This document shows positions 25,792 to 36,717 of a stretch of DNA of 64,000 nucleotides, one piece after another (the stretch's first letter is position 1; every line of letters starts with the position of its first letter). The position numbers were made by a program, and so were the translations under genes. The stretch is taken from the NCBI RefSeq assembly GCF_027886475.1, contig NZ_CP115670.1, forward strand, positions 1,426,001 to 1,490,000. The letters run 5' to 3'. The DNA comes from Corynebacterium sp. SCR221107. Its GTDB lineage: Bacteria > Actinomycetota > Actinomycetes > Mycobacteriales > Mycobacteriaceae. Below the pieces are notes generated by a model, which was given only the letters and a program-made list of their open reading frames with translations, searched no databases and was not told where the DNA came from.

Positions 25792-26688
25792 TCAGGAAGC
25801 AGATTTCAGGATAGCAGGGCCGCGTTCCTCAAACACTGCAGGAGTGAGATATTTACACCAGGAATGCCGGCGAGTGGTGTTATACCTGGTGCACCAGCGG
25901 AAGACATCCCGGCGGCAGATCAACTGGTTGGCAAAGGTCCTGGAATCTTGAAGGACTTCTCTCTTCAGGGCCGCGTTGAAGGACTCCGCCAACGCGTTAT
26001 CTGCACTGGTACCAACTGATCCCATCGACTGCCTGATCCCCAACTTTTTGCAGGTGTCCTGGAACGCGTTCGACGTATAAACACTGCCGTGGTCCGAGTG
26101 GAAAATCGAACCCGCAAGGCTCCCGCGCTGGCCCTTAGCCATGGTCAGCGCATCCTGGACCAAGCTCGTGCGCATGTGGTCCGCGATAGAAAACCCCACC
26201 AGCCTGCGGGAATAGCAGTCAATGACCGTGGCCAGGTACATATTCGACCCATCCGCGATCGGCAGATAGGTAATGTCGCCGACATAGAGCTGGTTAGGCT
26301 TGTCGGCGGTGAATTTCCGGCCCACCAGGTCAGGAAACACCGGGGTCTTTTGATTCGAGACGGTGGTGGTGACCTTGCGTTTCTTCGTGTATCCGAAAAG
26401 CTTCAAGGACTTCATGATCCGTGCGATCCGCTTGTGGTTCACAGGAGTCTGATCATCCTGGTCTTTGAGTTCAGCCGTGATCCGTTTCGCACCATAACAA
26501 CCGCGTTCGGCGGTGAAGACCGTCTTGACCCGAGCACCGAGGATCGCATCGGACATGAGACGTTTTCTACGAGTTGAACTGCTGTTTTTCCATTTGTAAT
26601 ACGAGGACCTGTTGAGCTCCAGGACCTCACATAACCGCTTGACCGAATGGTTTTTCTGGGCGTCATCAACGAACCGGAAGCGGATCAC
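25792..26688 (-). CDS. IS3-family transposase, OrfB (DDE integrase domain)
   Basis: A 298-residue rve-type transposase. An HTH_21-like start (HSVKRLCEVLELNRSSYYKWK) precedes the catalytic core. The acidic triad is D in LYVGDITYLPI, D in FHSDHGSVYTS and E in SADNALAESFNAALKRE, followed by the IS3-type end YNTTRRHSWCKYLTPAVFEE. It overlaps OrfA by four bases (ATGA), so it may be made by coupled translation or by the frameshift fusion known in this family. Confidence 0.93.
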   Translation of the reverse strand: MIRFRFVDDAQKNHSVKRLCEVLELNRSSYYKWKNSSSTRRKRLMSDAILGARVKTVFTAERGCYGAKRITAELKDQDDQTPVNHKRIARIMKSLKLFGYTKKRKVTTTVSNQKTPVFPDLVGRKFTADKPNQLYVGDITYLPIADGSNMYLATVIDCYSRRLVGFSIADHMRTSLVQDALTMAKGQRGSLAGSIFHSDHGSVYTSNAFQDTCKKLGIRQSMGSVGTSADNALAESFNAALKREVLQDSRTFANQLICRRDVFRWCTRYNTTRRHSWCKYLTPAVFEERGPAILKSAS

Positions 26689-26990
26689 CAGTTCGTCTCT
26701 TCCGCGAAATATGTCGCAGCTTTCCGCAGGATGTCACGTTCTTCTTGCAAGCGTTTAACTTGGCGTTCCAGCTGTCTGATCCGTTCGGCTTCGGTCACCG
26801 ACATCGACATGGATGCCTTCGTGGTGGCTTTGCTCCGGACTCCCGTCCCGTACTTCTTCAGCCAGTTATGTAGGGTAGCGCGGTTGATCCCGAGATCTGC
26901 GGCGATGGTTTGAATCGAGGCGCCCGGGGAGTTCTCGTAGAGCGCGACGGCGTCGCGTTTGAACTCCTCTGTGTAGGTCTTGCTTGGCAT
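26685..26990 (-). CDS. IS3-family transposase, OrfA (HTH DNA-binding)
   Basis: A 101-residue HTH_Tnp_1 protein. YTEEFKRDAVALYENSPGASIQTIAADLGINRATLHNWLKKYG is the helix-turn-helix, followed by a leucine-zipper-like tail (IRQLERQVKRLQEERDILRKAATYFAEE) that joins the OrfA and OrfAB proteins. Intact and directly in front of OrfB. Confidence 0.93.
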   Translation of the reverse strand: MPSKTYTEEFKRDAVALYENSPGASIQTIAADLGINRATLHNWLKKYGTGVRSKATTKASMSMSVTEAERIRQLERQVKRLQEERDILRKAATYFAEETNW

Positions 26991-27181
26991 GGTGTGGAGA
27001 TTACCTTTCAGTCCCAGATTGTTGGGATGTTAGGTGTCTACCAAACGGGGGTCAGGTCCAAAAAACGAGCAGGCGGATGAAGAACGCGCCGAGATCCGCG
27101 CCGCAAGCGTACGAAGTGTGCACTCATAGCATGGCTGATTCGCATGCCGGCGTGTTGTGGTGTGGTCGGTAGGATGGAGTC

Positions 27182-29305
<2,124 letters not shown>

Positions 29306-29579
29306 TATTGCTCGGGCAAGTTCCGGGCTTAGCTCCGAATAAGTTTCCGCTGATGCCATGGGCAATGACCTGCATGTTTTCGGGTTTCTGTGACCCAGCT
29401 AAAACTCAATTGTCTTTCGTTACAATCACACAGTCGTTATTTAGTGAACAAGGCCGGGGAAGTTGTTAGACTGGCCAGTAATGCTGAGAACGCGCAAGCC
29501 TAAGCCCGCGTTCACAACGCCTATACATTCATCTCGGTTTGTCACCATTATTTCCCCACGGAAGGTTCAGAAGGTACAT

Positions 29580-30020
29580 ATGAGCGACTACGCAACCATC
29601 GTCGTCGGCACCGACGGCTCCAAGTCTTCTCTGCTCGCAGTTGATCGTGCAGCTCGGATCGCTGCGGCTTTTGACGCAACCTTGGTGGTTGGGTGTGCCT
29701 ATTACGAGAACAAGGAGGACGCCTCCAAGACTTTGCGCCAGGATTCCATCACCGTGCTTGGCACCGATCCGGCTCAGCAGAATCTGGACAAGGCTGCCGA
29801 GCATGCCCGTAACCTTGGTGCAACCAAGATCGAGACTCAGATTCGCCCAGGCACCCCGGTTGAGGCTTTGATGTCCATCGTTAACGATTACAACGCTGAC
29901 CTCTTGGTTGTCGGCAATCGTGGTATCAACTCGCTGACCGGGCGCCTGCTGGGCTCCGTGCCGGCAGATGTCGCCCGCCAGTCGGACTGCGACGTGATGA
30001 TCGTTCACACAGTGAATTAA
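29580..30020 (+). CDS. Universal stress protein (UspA family, ATP-binding type)
   Basis: A 146-residue single-domain USP. The first strand and loop read YATIVVGTDGSKSS. The ATP-binding signature G-2x-G-9x-G-S is complete in GNRGINSLTGRLLGSVP, and the C-terminus SDCDVMIVHTV is typical. Such proteins bind ATP and help survival in stasis or stress. AGAAGG lies five bases before the ATG at 29580; the longer frame upstream lacks the fold. Found after uvrB in corynebacteria. A terminator follows. Confidence 0.93.
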   Translation: MSDYATIVVGTDGSKSSLLAVDRAARIAAAFDATLVVGCAYYENKEDASKTLRQDSITVLGTDPAQQNLDKAAEHARNLGATKIETQIRPGTPVEALMSIVNDYNADLLVVGNRGINSLTGRLLGSVPADVARQSDCDVMIVHTVN

Positions 30021-30038
30021 GGCATACCAGCTCATCTG

Positions 30039-30079
30039 CTCCCCAGGCCGCCGCGTGACGGTGGCCATGGGGAGTTTTT
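30039..30079 (+). terminator. Terminator of the universal stress protein gene
   Basis: CTCCCC...GGGGAG with an inner GGCC/GGCC pairing is followed by five T, 19 bp after the stop codon. Confidence 0.85.
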
Positions 30080-30725
30080 GCTGCCCAAAGCCGTGCCGTC
30101 CCTTCTGGCTAGCCGAGCTCGACATTCCCCGCGAACTGTTCCGTTGATGGGTGGAACCTGCGGTGTTCGTCCGCGCTGGTGGTGGCCTCCGCGATGCCGC
30201 AGGATGCTGTTCCCGCCACCTCTCGGGCGGCCTCTCAGGTACGCAGTGACATGATGATAAGCCTCGCTAGTGCAGGGTATGCCTCGTCGCGGCATTCAGC
30301 TTGCCCGCGATGGCCGCATTTTCTGTCCTGCCGCAGTTGGTGGCGCTCATGGTCGTGTGACCGCACCGCTCCTCGGTTGGCTAGGCCACCCGCGGCGCAA
30401 GCCGGACATAAACGACATCCGCTGGTTGCCCTTTCTGTGGAATTGCGTGCGATTGAACTCAAAATAGGGTACCGTGAATAAAAATCACAAGGCTCTGACC
30501 TGCGTGAAGATGTGGTCAAACCATAATGATGTGGTCATGTCAACTAGCAGTGGCGTGGTGGGGGAATTTCGGCGTACCGTGCAGGTTAGAAGCAAGTGAG
30601 AGATACCTACTTCCCACGCTGTGAGGAAAAGCTACACAAGCCCTATCTGTGCATTTGAGGGGCATTTTGTGCAAGTAATGAAACCTGAGAAAGCGGGCGG
30701 AAGTCCCTAAGTAAGGAGGATTGAA
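30080..30725. other. Gap before the hydroxyacyl-CoA dehydrogenase gene
   Basis: About 645 bp. Short open frames exist on both strands but none shows a family motif or a ribosome-binding site. The right end is more AT-rich and presumably holds the promoter of the next gene. No clear small RNA or repeat is visible. Confidence 0.45.
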
Positions 30726-31631
30726 ATGGCACGCGAATTTAACACCGTAACCGTTTTGGGTACTGGTGTGTTGGGCTCCCAAATCGCCATGCAAGCGGCT
30801 TGGAACGGCAAGAAGGTCTTTGCCTATGACGCATTCCAGGAGGCGGTGGATAGCCTTCCCAAGCGCTGGGAGTTCATCCGCCAGGGCTATCTGCAGGATC
30901 TGCCTGACTTCAACGATGAGCTCTTCAACGAGGCAATCGCGCGGGTCATCCCCACCACCGATCTTGCCGAGGCCGTCGGGGATACGGACATCGTCATCGA
31001 GGCAGTGCCGGAGAATCTGGATCTGAAGAAGCAGACCTGGGAGAAGGTCGGTGCCCTGGTTGCCGATCGGGCATTGCTGGCTACCAACACCTCGTCGCTG
31101 CTGCCGAGTAGCTTCGCTGAATCGACCGGCCACCCCGAGCGTTTCTTGGCCATCCACTATGCCAACCGCGTGTGGCTGCAAAACACCGCTGAGATCATGG
31201 GTACGGCGAAGACTGCACCGGAAGCGCTTGATGATGCCGTGCGCTATGCCGAAGAGACCGGAATGGTTCCTTTGCGGGTACGCAAGGAGGTTCCTGGCTA
31301 TTTCCTCAATTCCCTGCTCATCCCATGGCTGCATGCGGCCTCGGAGCTATTCATCAACGGCGTCGGCACGCCGGGCGAGATCGACAAGGCATGGCAAATT
31401 GCCACCAATTCTGATCTGGCTCCCTTCGCGGTCTATGACACCGTCGGATTCAACGTGGCCTCGAATATTGCTATGAACAGCGGGCAGGAAAGCCAGGCAA
31501 AGTTCGCTCAGTGGCTCAAGGATTCGATGGCCAAGGGCTTCTCGGGTCGCGCAGACGGTCGGGGTTTCTACTACTATGACGCCGAGGGCAAGCGGCTAGG
31601 CCCCGTTGAGGACTGGAACAACCTCATCTAG
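30726..31631 (+). CDS. 3-hydroxyacyl-CoA dehydrogenase
   Basis: A 301-residue NAD-dependent enzyme that oxidises 3-hydroxyacyl-CoA to 3-ketoacyl-CoA in beta-oxidation or related routes. The Rossmann motif is [12 protein letters not shown] near residue 10. [26 protein letters not shown] and the catalytic His in IHYANRVW follow, with the C-terminal dimerisation domain from about residue 180 ([35 protein letters not shown]). A near-perfect AAGGAGG precedes the ATG. No other fatty-acid genes are adjacent, so the physiological substrate is open. Confidence 0.9.
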   Translation: MAREFNTVTVLGTGVLGSQIAMQAAWNGKKVFAYDAFQEAVDSLPKRWEFIRQGYLQDLPDFNDELFNEAIARVIPTTDLAEAVGDTDIVIEAVPENLDLKKQTWEKVGALVADRALLATNTSSLLPSSFAESTGHPERFLAIHYANRVWLQNTAEIMGTAKTAPEALDDAVRYAEETGMVPLRVRKEVPGYFLNSLLIPWLHAASELFINGVGTPGEIDKAWQIATNSDLAPFAVYDTVGFNVASNIAMNSGQESQAKFAQWLKDSMAKGFSGRADGRGFYYYDAEGKRLGPVEDWNNLI

Positions 31632-31919
31632 CAGCGCTGCTCGGCACGAGGAGACGATTTTTGATCATCGGCGCGGGGCGGCTTCAGCGCCGTACCCGTG
31701 TCTCGCGCCCCCATCATTCAGCATCGGCGCTGCGACCTCAACGTCCGTAGCAGCTTCCCCGTCGAGGTCCCCATGAAGGGGGCATGCTTGCCGACGTGTC
31801 ATGGGCCGCGCCCTCCCGTGCGTTTTCCGCATCAATCGCGCACCGCCACCTACTGTTGGTTGCAGCAGGTGGCAATTTTTCCGAACGACCCTTCGCCACA
31901 CCTGATGTTTTAAAGGGCG

Positions 31920-32651
31920 TTAAGCAAGTGTTGGGATGTAGCTGAACCCGATGGCAAAGAGCAAGGCCGGCAAGAGATTGGCCACCTTGATTGTACTGGG
32001 CCACAACAAATTCACACCCACGCAGGCGATGAGCACATTTCCTACCAGCGAGATGTTATCGACAACGGTGGCGGTCATGATGGGCTCAACCAGCCTGGCC
32101 AGCAGGGTCACGCTTCCTTGTAAAAGAAGGACGGGGATGGCGGCGAAACCTGCGCCGCGCCCCAGAGAGGCCGCCATCATCACGATGATGAAGAAGTCGA
32201 GCAGAGATTTCGCGGCCAGAACGGAGATGTCGCCACGAAGCCCGTCCTCAAGTGCGCCGATGATGGCCATTGCGCCAACGCAAACGGTCAGGGATGCGGT
32301 GACGAAGGCGTCGACAAAGTGCGGGTCCTTGGAGCTGCCGGTTTTTCGCTTAAGCCAAACGCCGAAATGCACAAAGCCTTTGTCAATGTCGACAATCTCG
32401 CCGACGAGAGCGCCAAGGATCAGCGACAAGATCATCAAGAGCGCACCAGTTACTTCCAGAGCGGTGCCCGAAGCATTAAGGGTAAGCATCTTTGATAAGG
32501 TCCCTGCCGCGCCCAAGAAGATCACGCTCACGCCGGAAGCTTTAATTATCGAATCCTGATACTGAGGCTTCAAAATGCGCCGAAACAATACTCCCAAGAC
32601 CCCCGCCACGGCTATGGCACAGGCGTTGAGAAGCGTGCCCATACCAGGCAT
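31920..32651 (-). CDS. DUF554 family membrane protein
   Basis: A 243-residue protein with six or seven hydrophobic segments, matching the DUF554 (YdfK-like) family: GTLLNACAIAVAGVLGVLFRR at the start, ILGALVGEIVDIDKG, and the C-terminal LIACVGVNLLWPSTIKVANLLPALLFA. The function of the family is unknown; transport has been suggested only from topology. It stands alone, convergent with the dehydrogenase gene, at the left edge of a stretch of broken genes. Confidence 0.85.
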   Translation of the reverse strand: MPGMGTLLNACAIAVAGVLGVLFRRILKPQYQDSIIKASGVSVIFLGAAGTLSKMLTLNASGTALEVTGALLMILSLILGALVGEIVDIDKGFVHFGVWLKRKTGSSKDPHFVDAFVTASLTVCVGAMAIIGALEDGLRGDISVLAAKSLLDFFIIVMMAASLGRGAGFAAIPVLLLQGSVTLLARLVEPIMTATVVDNISLVGNVLIACVGVNLLWPSTIKVANLLPALLFAIGFSYIPTLA

Positions 32652-32672
32652 GCAATCCTCCCCGAATAGCTA

Positions 32673-32858
32673 TCAGCGGCACTGCCACGGTGGGGCAAAC
32701 GCATTGATAGCAATAACGAACTCGTCCAACACCACTGTCTGCACGGAGACATCCAAGCGATCCTCGATCTCATCGATCAGTTCACCGAGTAAGACCCCGG
32801 TGGGGACGGCAGCCCATGAGTATCCAGCCGACTCGGGCGCTCCAAGTGATTGAAACTT
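32673..32858 (-). pseudogene. C-terminal gene remnant without start codon
   Basis: An open frame of 61 codons reads as real protein (for example GYSWAAVPTGVLLGELIDEI, then VVLDEFVIAINAFAPPWQCR) with good codon use. It has no start codon before residue 30 and is bounded upstream by an in-frame TGA. I do not recognise the family. It looks like the tail of a deleted or mutated gene lying next to the DUF554 start. The bases between it and 33062 show nothing else. Confidence 0.4.
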
Positions 32859-33062
32859 TCAAGGCCTCGTTGCCGCAAGCTGTCAAAGCCTGGAAGCAAG
32901 CCCCGCTTGCCAAAGCGTGCGGGTTATCCCACCTTCTGTTGCGCACGAGTCGAGGCTCAATAGATCGGAAACAGCCGCTTTCGCCGAATTCGGTCCTGGT
33001 GCAACCGTGCATTAAACATCTTGCCTGAACCACGTGGCGGTGATGGTAATTGCGGGGTGGTT

Positions 33063-33929
33063 TTACTCGGTTCGGGTGTCGATTTGAATTTTTCCCATTG
33101 ACATAAAAGCGCTTCGGAAACCCTCGTCCTGCAGCAGCGAACCTAGGTTGTCGGGAAGGATTTGCCAAGATACGCCCCACCGATCCTTGCGCCATCCACA
33201 GCGCTCGGCCTCGGGATAAGCGGAAAGCTCAGCCCGGTGGTGATCGATCAATGTTTGAACCGGTACCGAAAGGATTAACGAAACGCCGAGGGAGAAGGTG
33301 AAGTCATGGAAGACCCCGGAGGCCATTGCGGCGAACCACCGACCACCCAGAACGAAATTGGTGAACTCAACCGATCCCTTTTCCAACATGCCGTCTTCTT
33401 CATAGACTCGCAGTAGCGGCCGGTGGCCGTCGAAAAGCGAAATATAAGCCTCGGTGGCAGGAAGGCAGTTGCCGTGGTTGGGCCGCCAAACATGAGTGCT
33501 GGAATGAAAAAGGGCGCCGGTTCCCCGGCTGGATCGGTGAGCATGAGCTGCCAGGTGAATCCATAGCGGTCACGCACCCACGCGTAGTACTTGCTGAAGG
33601 GGATACTCGCCAAGTGGCATGAGCTCACCACCTTCAGCGAGCAGATCGTGGCAGTGCTCAAGGTAGGCGCGGGCAGCCTCCTCGCCGCCAAAGGCGAGCG
33701 GATCGAAGTTGAGCAATCCGCTGATGGCGGGATTAGGGGAGTAGGTGTCGTCCGCGCCTAAGACAACGAGCCTGCCACCGTGGATAGTGACCTCTGCGGT
33801 AACGCCGTTGTAAACGAAGCTTGCATCCCGAAATATGTCGGCATATTACTTGGCCGCTTCGGCGGCCTTGCCTGCAATCCATAGGCAGGGCACCGGCGCG
33901 AAAGTGGGCGCGTGATCGTGGCCATGTGA
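33063..33929 (-). pseudogene. VOC/PhnB-like (glyoxalase-fold) protein, broken
   Basis: Reading across frames gives one nearly full-length two-domain VOC protein. The N-terminal domain runs from TFAPVPCLWIAGKAAEAAK through YADIFRDASFVYNG to EHCHDLLAEGGELMPLGEYP. The frame then switches to FSKYYAWVRDRYGFTWQLML, and back again to NHGNCLPATEAYISLFDGH and CGWRKDRWGVSWQILPDNL. It is interrupted by an in-frame TAA at 33846-33848 and by two compensating frameshifts near 33600 and 33480. No start codon remains: TAG at 33930 bounds the frame. Intact relatives bind metal and act in resistance or as enzymes; this copy is dead. Confidence 0.8.
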
Positions 33930-34242
33930 CTAATCATTCATAGGCCCCAAGTGTACTTATCAATCGTGGCTTCTTGTTTTTCCCGAGGACGCGCTAGCTC
34001 CTCGAGGCTGAACTGATGGCATCACGAGTTGAGGTGTCCGGATTGATGTCCGCAAGACGCCTGCCCTTAGTCCTTAGGAACAGGATATTTTCATTCAAGC
34101 CCCTTGAGTCCTCGACAAAGTGTTGAACCTGTGAGCAATTGTCCACTCTCTGCCCACAAACAATGGCTGCAGTTAGGGGCAATTGAATGAAAGTGTGTGG
34201 TGCAATCCACATAGTTTTCGGCCCCTGAAGGAGAGGGGAAAG

Positions 34243-34324
34243 CCCACGCCCCTGGGTATTAACCCCGCGACCCCGTCGACCATGTTGTCCTGAATACAGA
34301 AAACCCACGCCCCTAGGTATTAAC
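34243..34324. repeat. Pair of direct repeats, CCCACGCCCCTRGGTATTAA
   Basis: Copies at 34243-34262 and 34304-34323 differ only at R (G or A) and share one more base (C) at the 3' end. They are spaced 61 bp. The core AGGTATTAA recurs at 34498-34506, exactly 183 bp (three times 61) further on. Too few units for a CRISPR; they could be operator sites or traces of an excised element. Confidence 0.6.
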
Positions 34325-34679
34325 TTTTCACGTCGAATGAGGCTATCAAGGTCGCAGGCAACGACAAGAACTCTGCTGGAAAGGCAGAAGAGTTCCCCAA
34401 GAGCGCCCCGCCGTCGCGCGATCGCCTCTAGTGATGGTGAGCATCCAGTGGTGATGCCGGTGTGCTGCCGCGACGGGATCTGGTGTTCTAGCTTGGGAGG
34501 TATTAAGTTTTACAGCCCCTTTTTTATGTGCATGCGCGGACGGACGAGGGTGTGAGAATTTCGCGTCTGTGGGAGGGCTTGAAAAATGAATATGGCCACA
34601 GCAGACAACAGTTGGTGGCAATATGCACAATTTTCACACCAGTATTGGGGTAAACCTTCAATACTGGGATGACAAATAG

Positions 34680-34729
34680 GTTCCTCCTGGGAAGAATAAA
34701 TTGGCAACTGGTAGTTTCGCAGGAGGAAC
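34680..34729 (+). promoter_or_regulatory. Inverted repeat upstream of the exported-protein gene
   Basis: GTTCCTCCTG (34680-34689) and CAGGAGGAAC (34720-34729) form a perfect 10-bp inverted repeat around a 30-base A/T-rich spacer that contains TAAATT, a possible -10 box. It lies 36 bp before the ATG at 34766. It may be an operator pair or an mRNA hairpin; the right arm contains an AGGAGG. Confidence 0.5.
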
Positions 34730-34765
34730 TATCTCTGACCTCATCCCTCATAGACAAGGAAAACC

Positions 34766-35323
34766 ATGAAACTTGACTTCAGTTTCCTCGAGCAGATTCC
34801 AGGACTGTCCCAAGGCCTCGGCGCCCTGTTCGGTGTCGTTCTCGCCATTCTCGCGGCAGTTGGCTTAGGTAACACCTCTTCCACGGAAAACGGTGGTTTT
34901 GACCTGTCAGGTTCCTCAGCGATCGTCGGTCAGGCTTTCGGCGAGGACGTCCAAGCCAAGGAATTCCCCTTCACTGGTGGTGACGTGGAGGACGGACTGT
35001 ACTACAAGGTCATTCCAACGGGGCTCGATAGCTGCACCGTGGCACTGGCTAACTGGAAGGAAGGACAGCCGGTAGTGGGTACCGTATGGTCGGTATCCAT
35101 CGATGGCGCCGAAGTTGCGAGCGAGAGTGTCGATGAGGTTGCCGCTGGCGTACCTGTATCGCAGCTGCCGGGCCTTCCAGTCGGTGCTGACAAGTACGCA
35201 GGTCTGTACTTCGCCAAGGTTGGCAAGGGCACCCACACGATTACCGGTACCTTTACAGACGGCCCAAACCTTAGCCTGAAGAACTTTGCTTTCACCAGCC
35301 CGACGTGCAGCACCCTGCTATAA
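34766..35323 (+). CDS. Hypothetical exported or membrane-anchored protein
   Basis: A 185-residue protein that I do not recognise. Residues about 10-35 are hydrophobic (IPGLSQGLGALFGVVLAILAAVGLG) but lack a basic n-region, so it may be an uncleaved anchor. The rest is Gly/Val/Thr-rich, beta-like and acidic, with two Cys (in LDSCTVALANW and the last residues SPTCSTLL) that could form one disulfide. AAGGAAAA precedes the ATG. It sits alone between broken genes, with an inverted repeat before it and a strong hairpin behind. Its codon use is corynebacterial and the frame is intact, so it is probably expressed. Confidence 0.7.
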   Translation: MKLDFSFLEQIPGLSQGLGALFGVVLAILAAVGLGNTSSTENGGFDLSGSSAIVGQAFGEDVQAKEFPFTGGDVEDGLYYKVIPTGLDSCTVALANWKEGQPVVGTVWSVSIDGAEVASESVDEVAAGVPVSQLPGLPVGADKYAGLYFAKVGKGTHTITGTFTDGPNLSLKNFAFTSPTCSTLL

Positions 35324-35366
35324 GAGCGCGCGGTCGTAGCGCGTGCGCGTCCGCTCTTCAGACCTA

Positions 35367-35409
35367 AAGCCCCAGGAAGAGGATAGAAATCCGCCCCTTC
35401 CTGGGGCTT
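35367..35409. terminator. Hairpin between convergent genes
   Basis: A perfect 13-bp stem AAGCCCCAGGAAG/CTTCCTGGGGCTT with a 17-base loop lies between the exported-protein gene and the convergent M20 pseudogene. T-runs are weak on both sides. Confidence 0.7.
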
Positions 35410-35443
35410 CGTCCATGCTTTTGTTGCTCGCTGGATAAAAGAG

Positions 35444-36666
35444 TTATTTACCCAACAAGCCTGTAGCTGCAACGATCTGCGCCTTGGTGGCGGCCCGGCA
35501 GGTTGGTTCAATGGCCGGGGCATACTGGGGGGAGTGGTTGCCGGGAAAGGCTGTGCCTGCTTTGGTTCCTGCCTCGAATTCGGCAGGATCAACCGAGCCG
35601 ATGAAGGCGTACAGATAGCCAACCCCGAAAGCGTCGGGAATGACTGAGAAATCCTCGCTGGCTTGGCCGATGGGAGCAAGGTGGAAATTCTCACCGAAGG
35701 CCGCTTCGAAACTGGGGCGCAAAGATTGTGCCAAGGTGGCATCGTTGCTCGTGAGCGGGAATTGATCGTAATACTCGAAAGTCGGTGGGACCGGGCTGCC
35801 GGCGATCTCGCACTCATTGAGCACCGTCTTTTCCACTGCTTGGATGACTCTTTCGCGCACGCCTTCGTCATAGTGGAGCAGGTTCAGCAGCAGCTCGGCC
35901 CTATCGGGGATCACATTGGACTTACTGCCCGCGTGGATCGCACCAACGGTGACCACCGAGAAGTCCTGGGGCGAGACTTGACGCGAGACGATGGACTGCA
36001 ACCGCACGGCGATGTGCGCCGCCAGCACGACGGGATCGACAGCCAAGTGTGGGGTTGAGGCATGGGATCCCGCACCAAAAACCGTGACCTTAATAGAGTC
36101 GCCGGCCGACAACGTTGGTCTCTCGCGGAAGGCAACCACGTTTGCTGGGCCGGGTCCGATGTGCTGGGCATAGGCCGCATCCGGGGTGGGAATGAGGCGC
36201 TTCAGACCCGCATCGATGAGTGCGCGCGCCCCGGCCGCGGTTTCCTCACCTGGTTGGAACAACGCGATGTAGGTACCCGTCCACGCATCACCGTGGCTAT
36301 TGAGCAAGCACACCGCACCGAGCAGCGCGGTAACGTGCATGTCATGACCGCAGGCATGCATCACCCCGGCAGTCTCGGAGGAATATTCGAGTCCGGTATC
36401 TTCCGTCACCGGCAACCCATCGAAGTCGGCGCGGGCGAGCAGAGTTTTCCCAGCGCCATTTTCAACAACCACCGCGACGCCCATCTCGCCGATGAGAATC
36501 GGCTGGAGCCCGAGAGCTCGAATCTCATCAGCAATTCTTCCTGAGTCCAGCTTTCCTGCATGGATAATTCGGGGTGGCGGTGCAGATCCTAGTTGAGGTT
36601 ATGCAACCACTGGCTGTGCTCGTCATAGTCAGCAAGGATTGCGTCCCATGCTTTCGAATCACTCAT
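35444..36666 (-). pseudogene. M20-family amidohydrolase, N-terminally disrupted
   Basis: From codon MGVAVVVENG (36484) to 35444 the reading frame is intact and carries the M20D metal-site motifs: ARADFDGLP, VMHACGHDMH, FQPGEET and APIGQASEDFS. The true N-terminus is recognisable further upstream in another frame: ATG at 36666 (MSDSKAWDAILADYDEHSQW), then an in-frame TAG at 36589-36591, then DLHRHPELSMQE, then a frameshift near 36550. Intact relatives cleave N-acyl or aminobenzoyl-type amino-acid amides in the cytosol. A shortened protein from an internal start is possible but would lack the first helices. Confidence 0.78.
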
Positions 36667-36717
36667 CGTGGAGCTTCTTTCATGCACTCCGGCCCACGCT
36701 GTGGGCTCATAGACAAT

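Larger units (their letters stand above)
25761..27053 (-). mobile_element. IS3-family insertion sequence
   Basis: A complete element of about 1.29 kb between coaE and uvrB, carrying the usual two overlapping transposase frames on the minus strand. Its ends form imperfect inverted repeats: GACCCCCGGATAGTAGACAC at the left, and GACCCCCGTTTGGTAGACAC read inward from the right. No identical target duplication is obvious at the flanks (CCC on the left, AGG on the right), so the outer boundary may be off by a few bases or the insertion is old. Both frames look intact. Confidence 0.88.
33930..34765. other. Gene-poor region with short direct repeats
   Basis: About 835 bp without a convincing gene. 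It carries two near-identical 20-base direct repeats 61 bp apart, a third partial copy further right, and a 10-bp inverted repeat before the exported-protein gene. Open frames here have no motifs and poor starts. Confidence 0.5.

Noticed and set aside
25755..27060. Target-site duplication of the IS3 element
   Set aside because: Bases flanking the inverted repeats (CCC and AGG) do not match, and shifting the boundary by a few bases does not create one.
34243..34506. CRISPR array
   Set aside because: Only two good repeat units and one partial, spacing not filled by equal spacers with repeats on both sides, and no cas genes.
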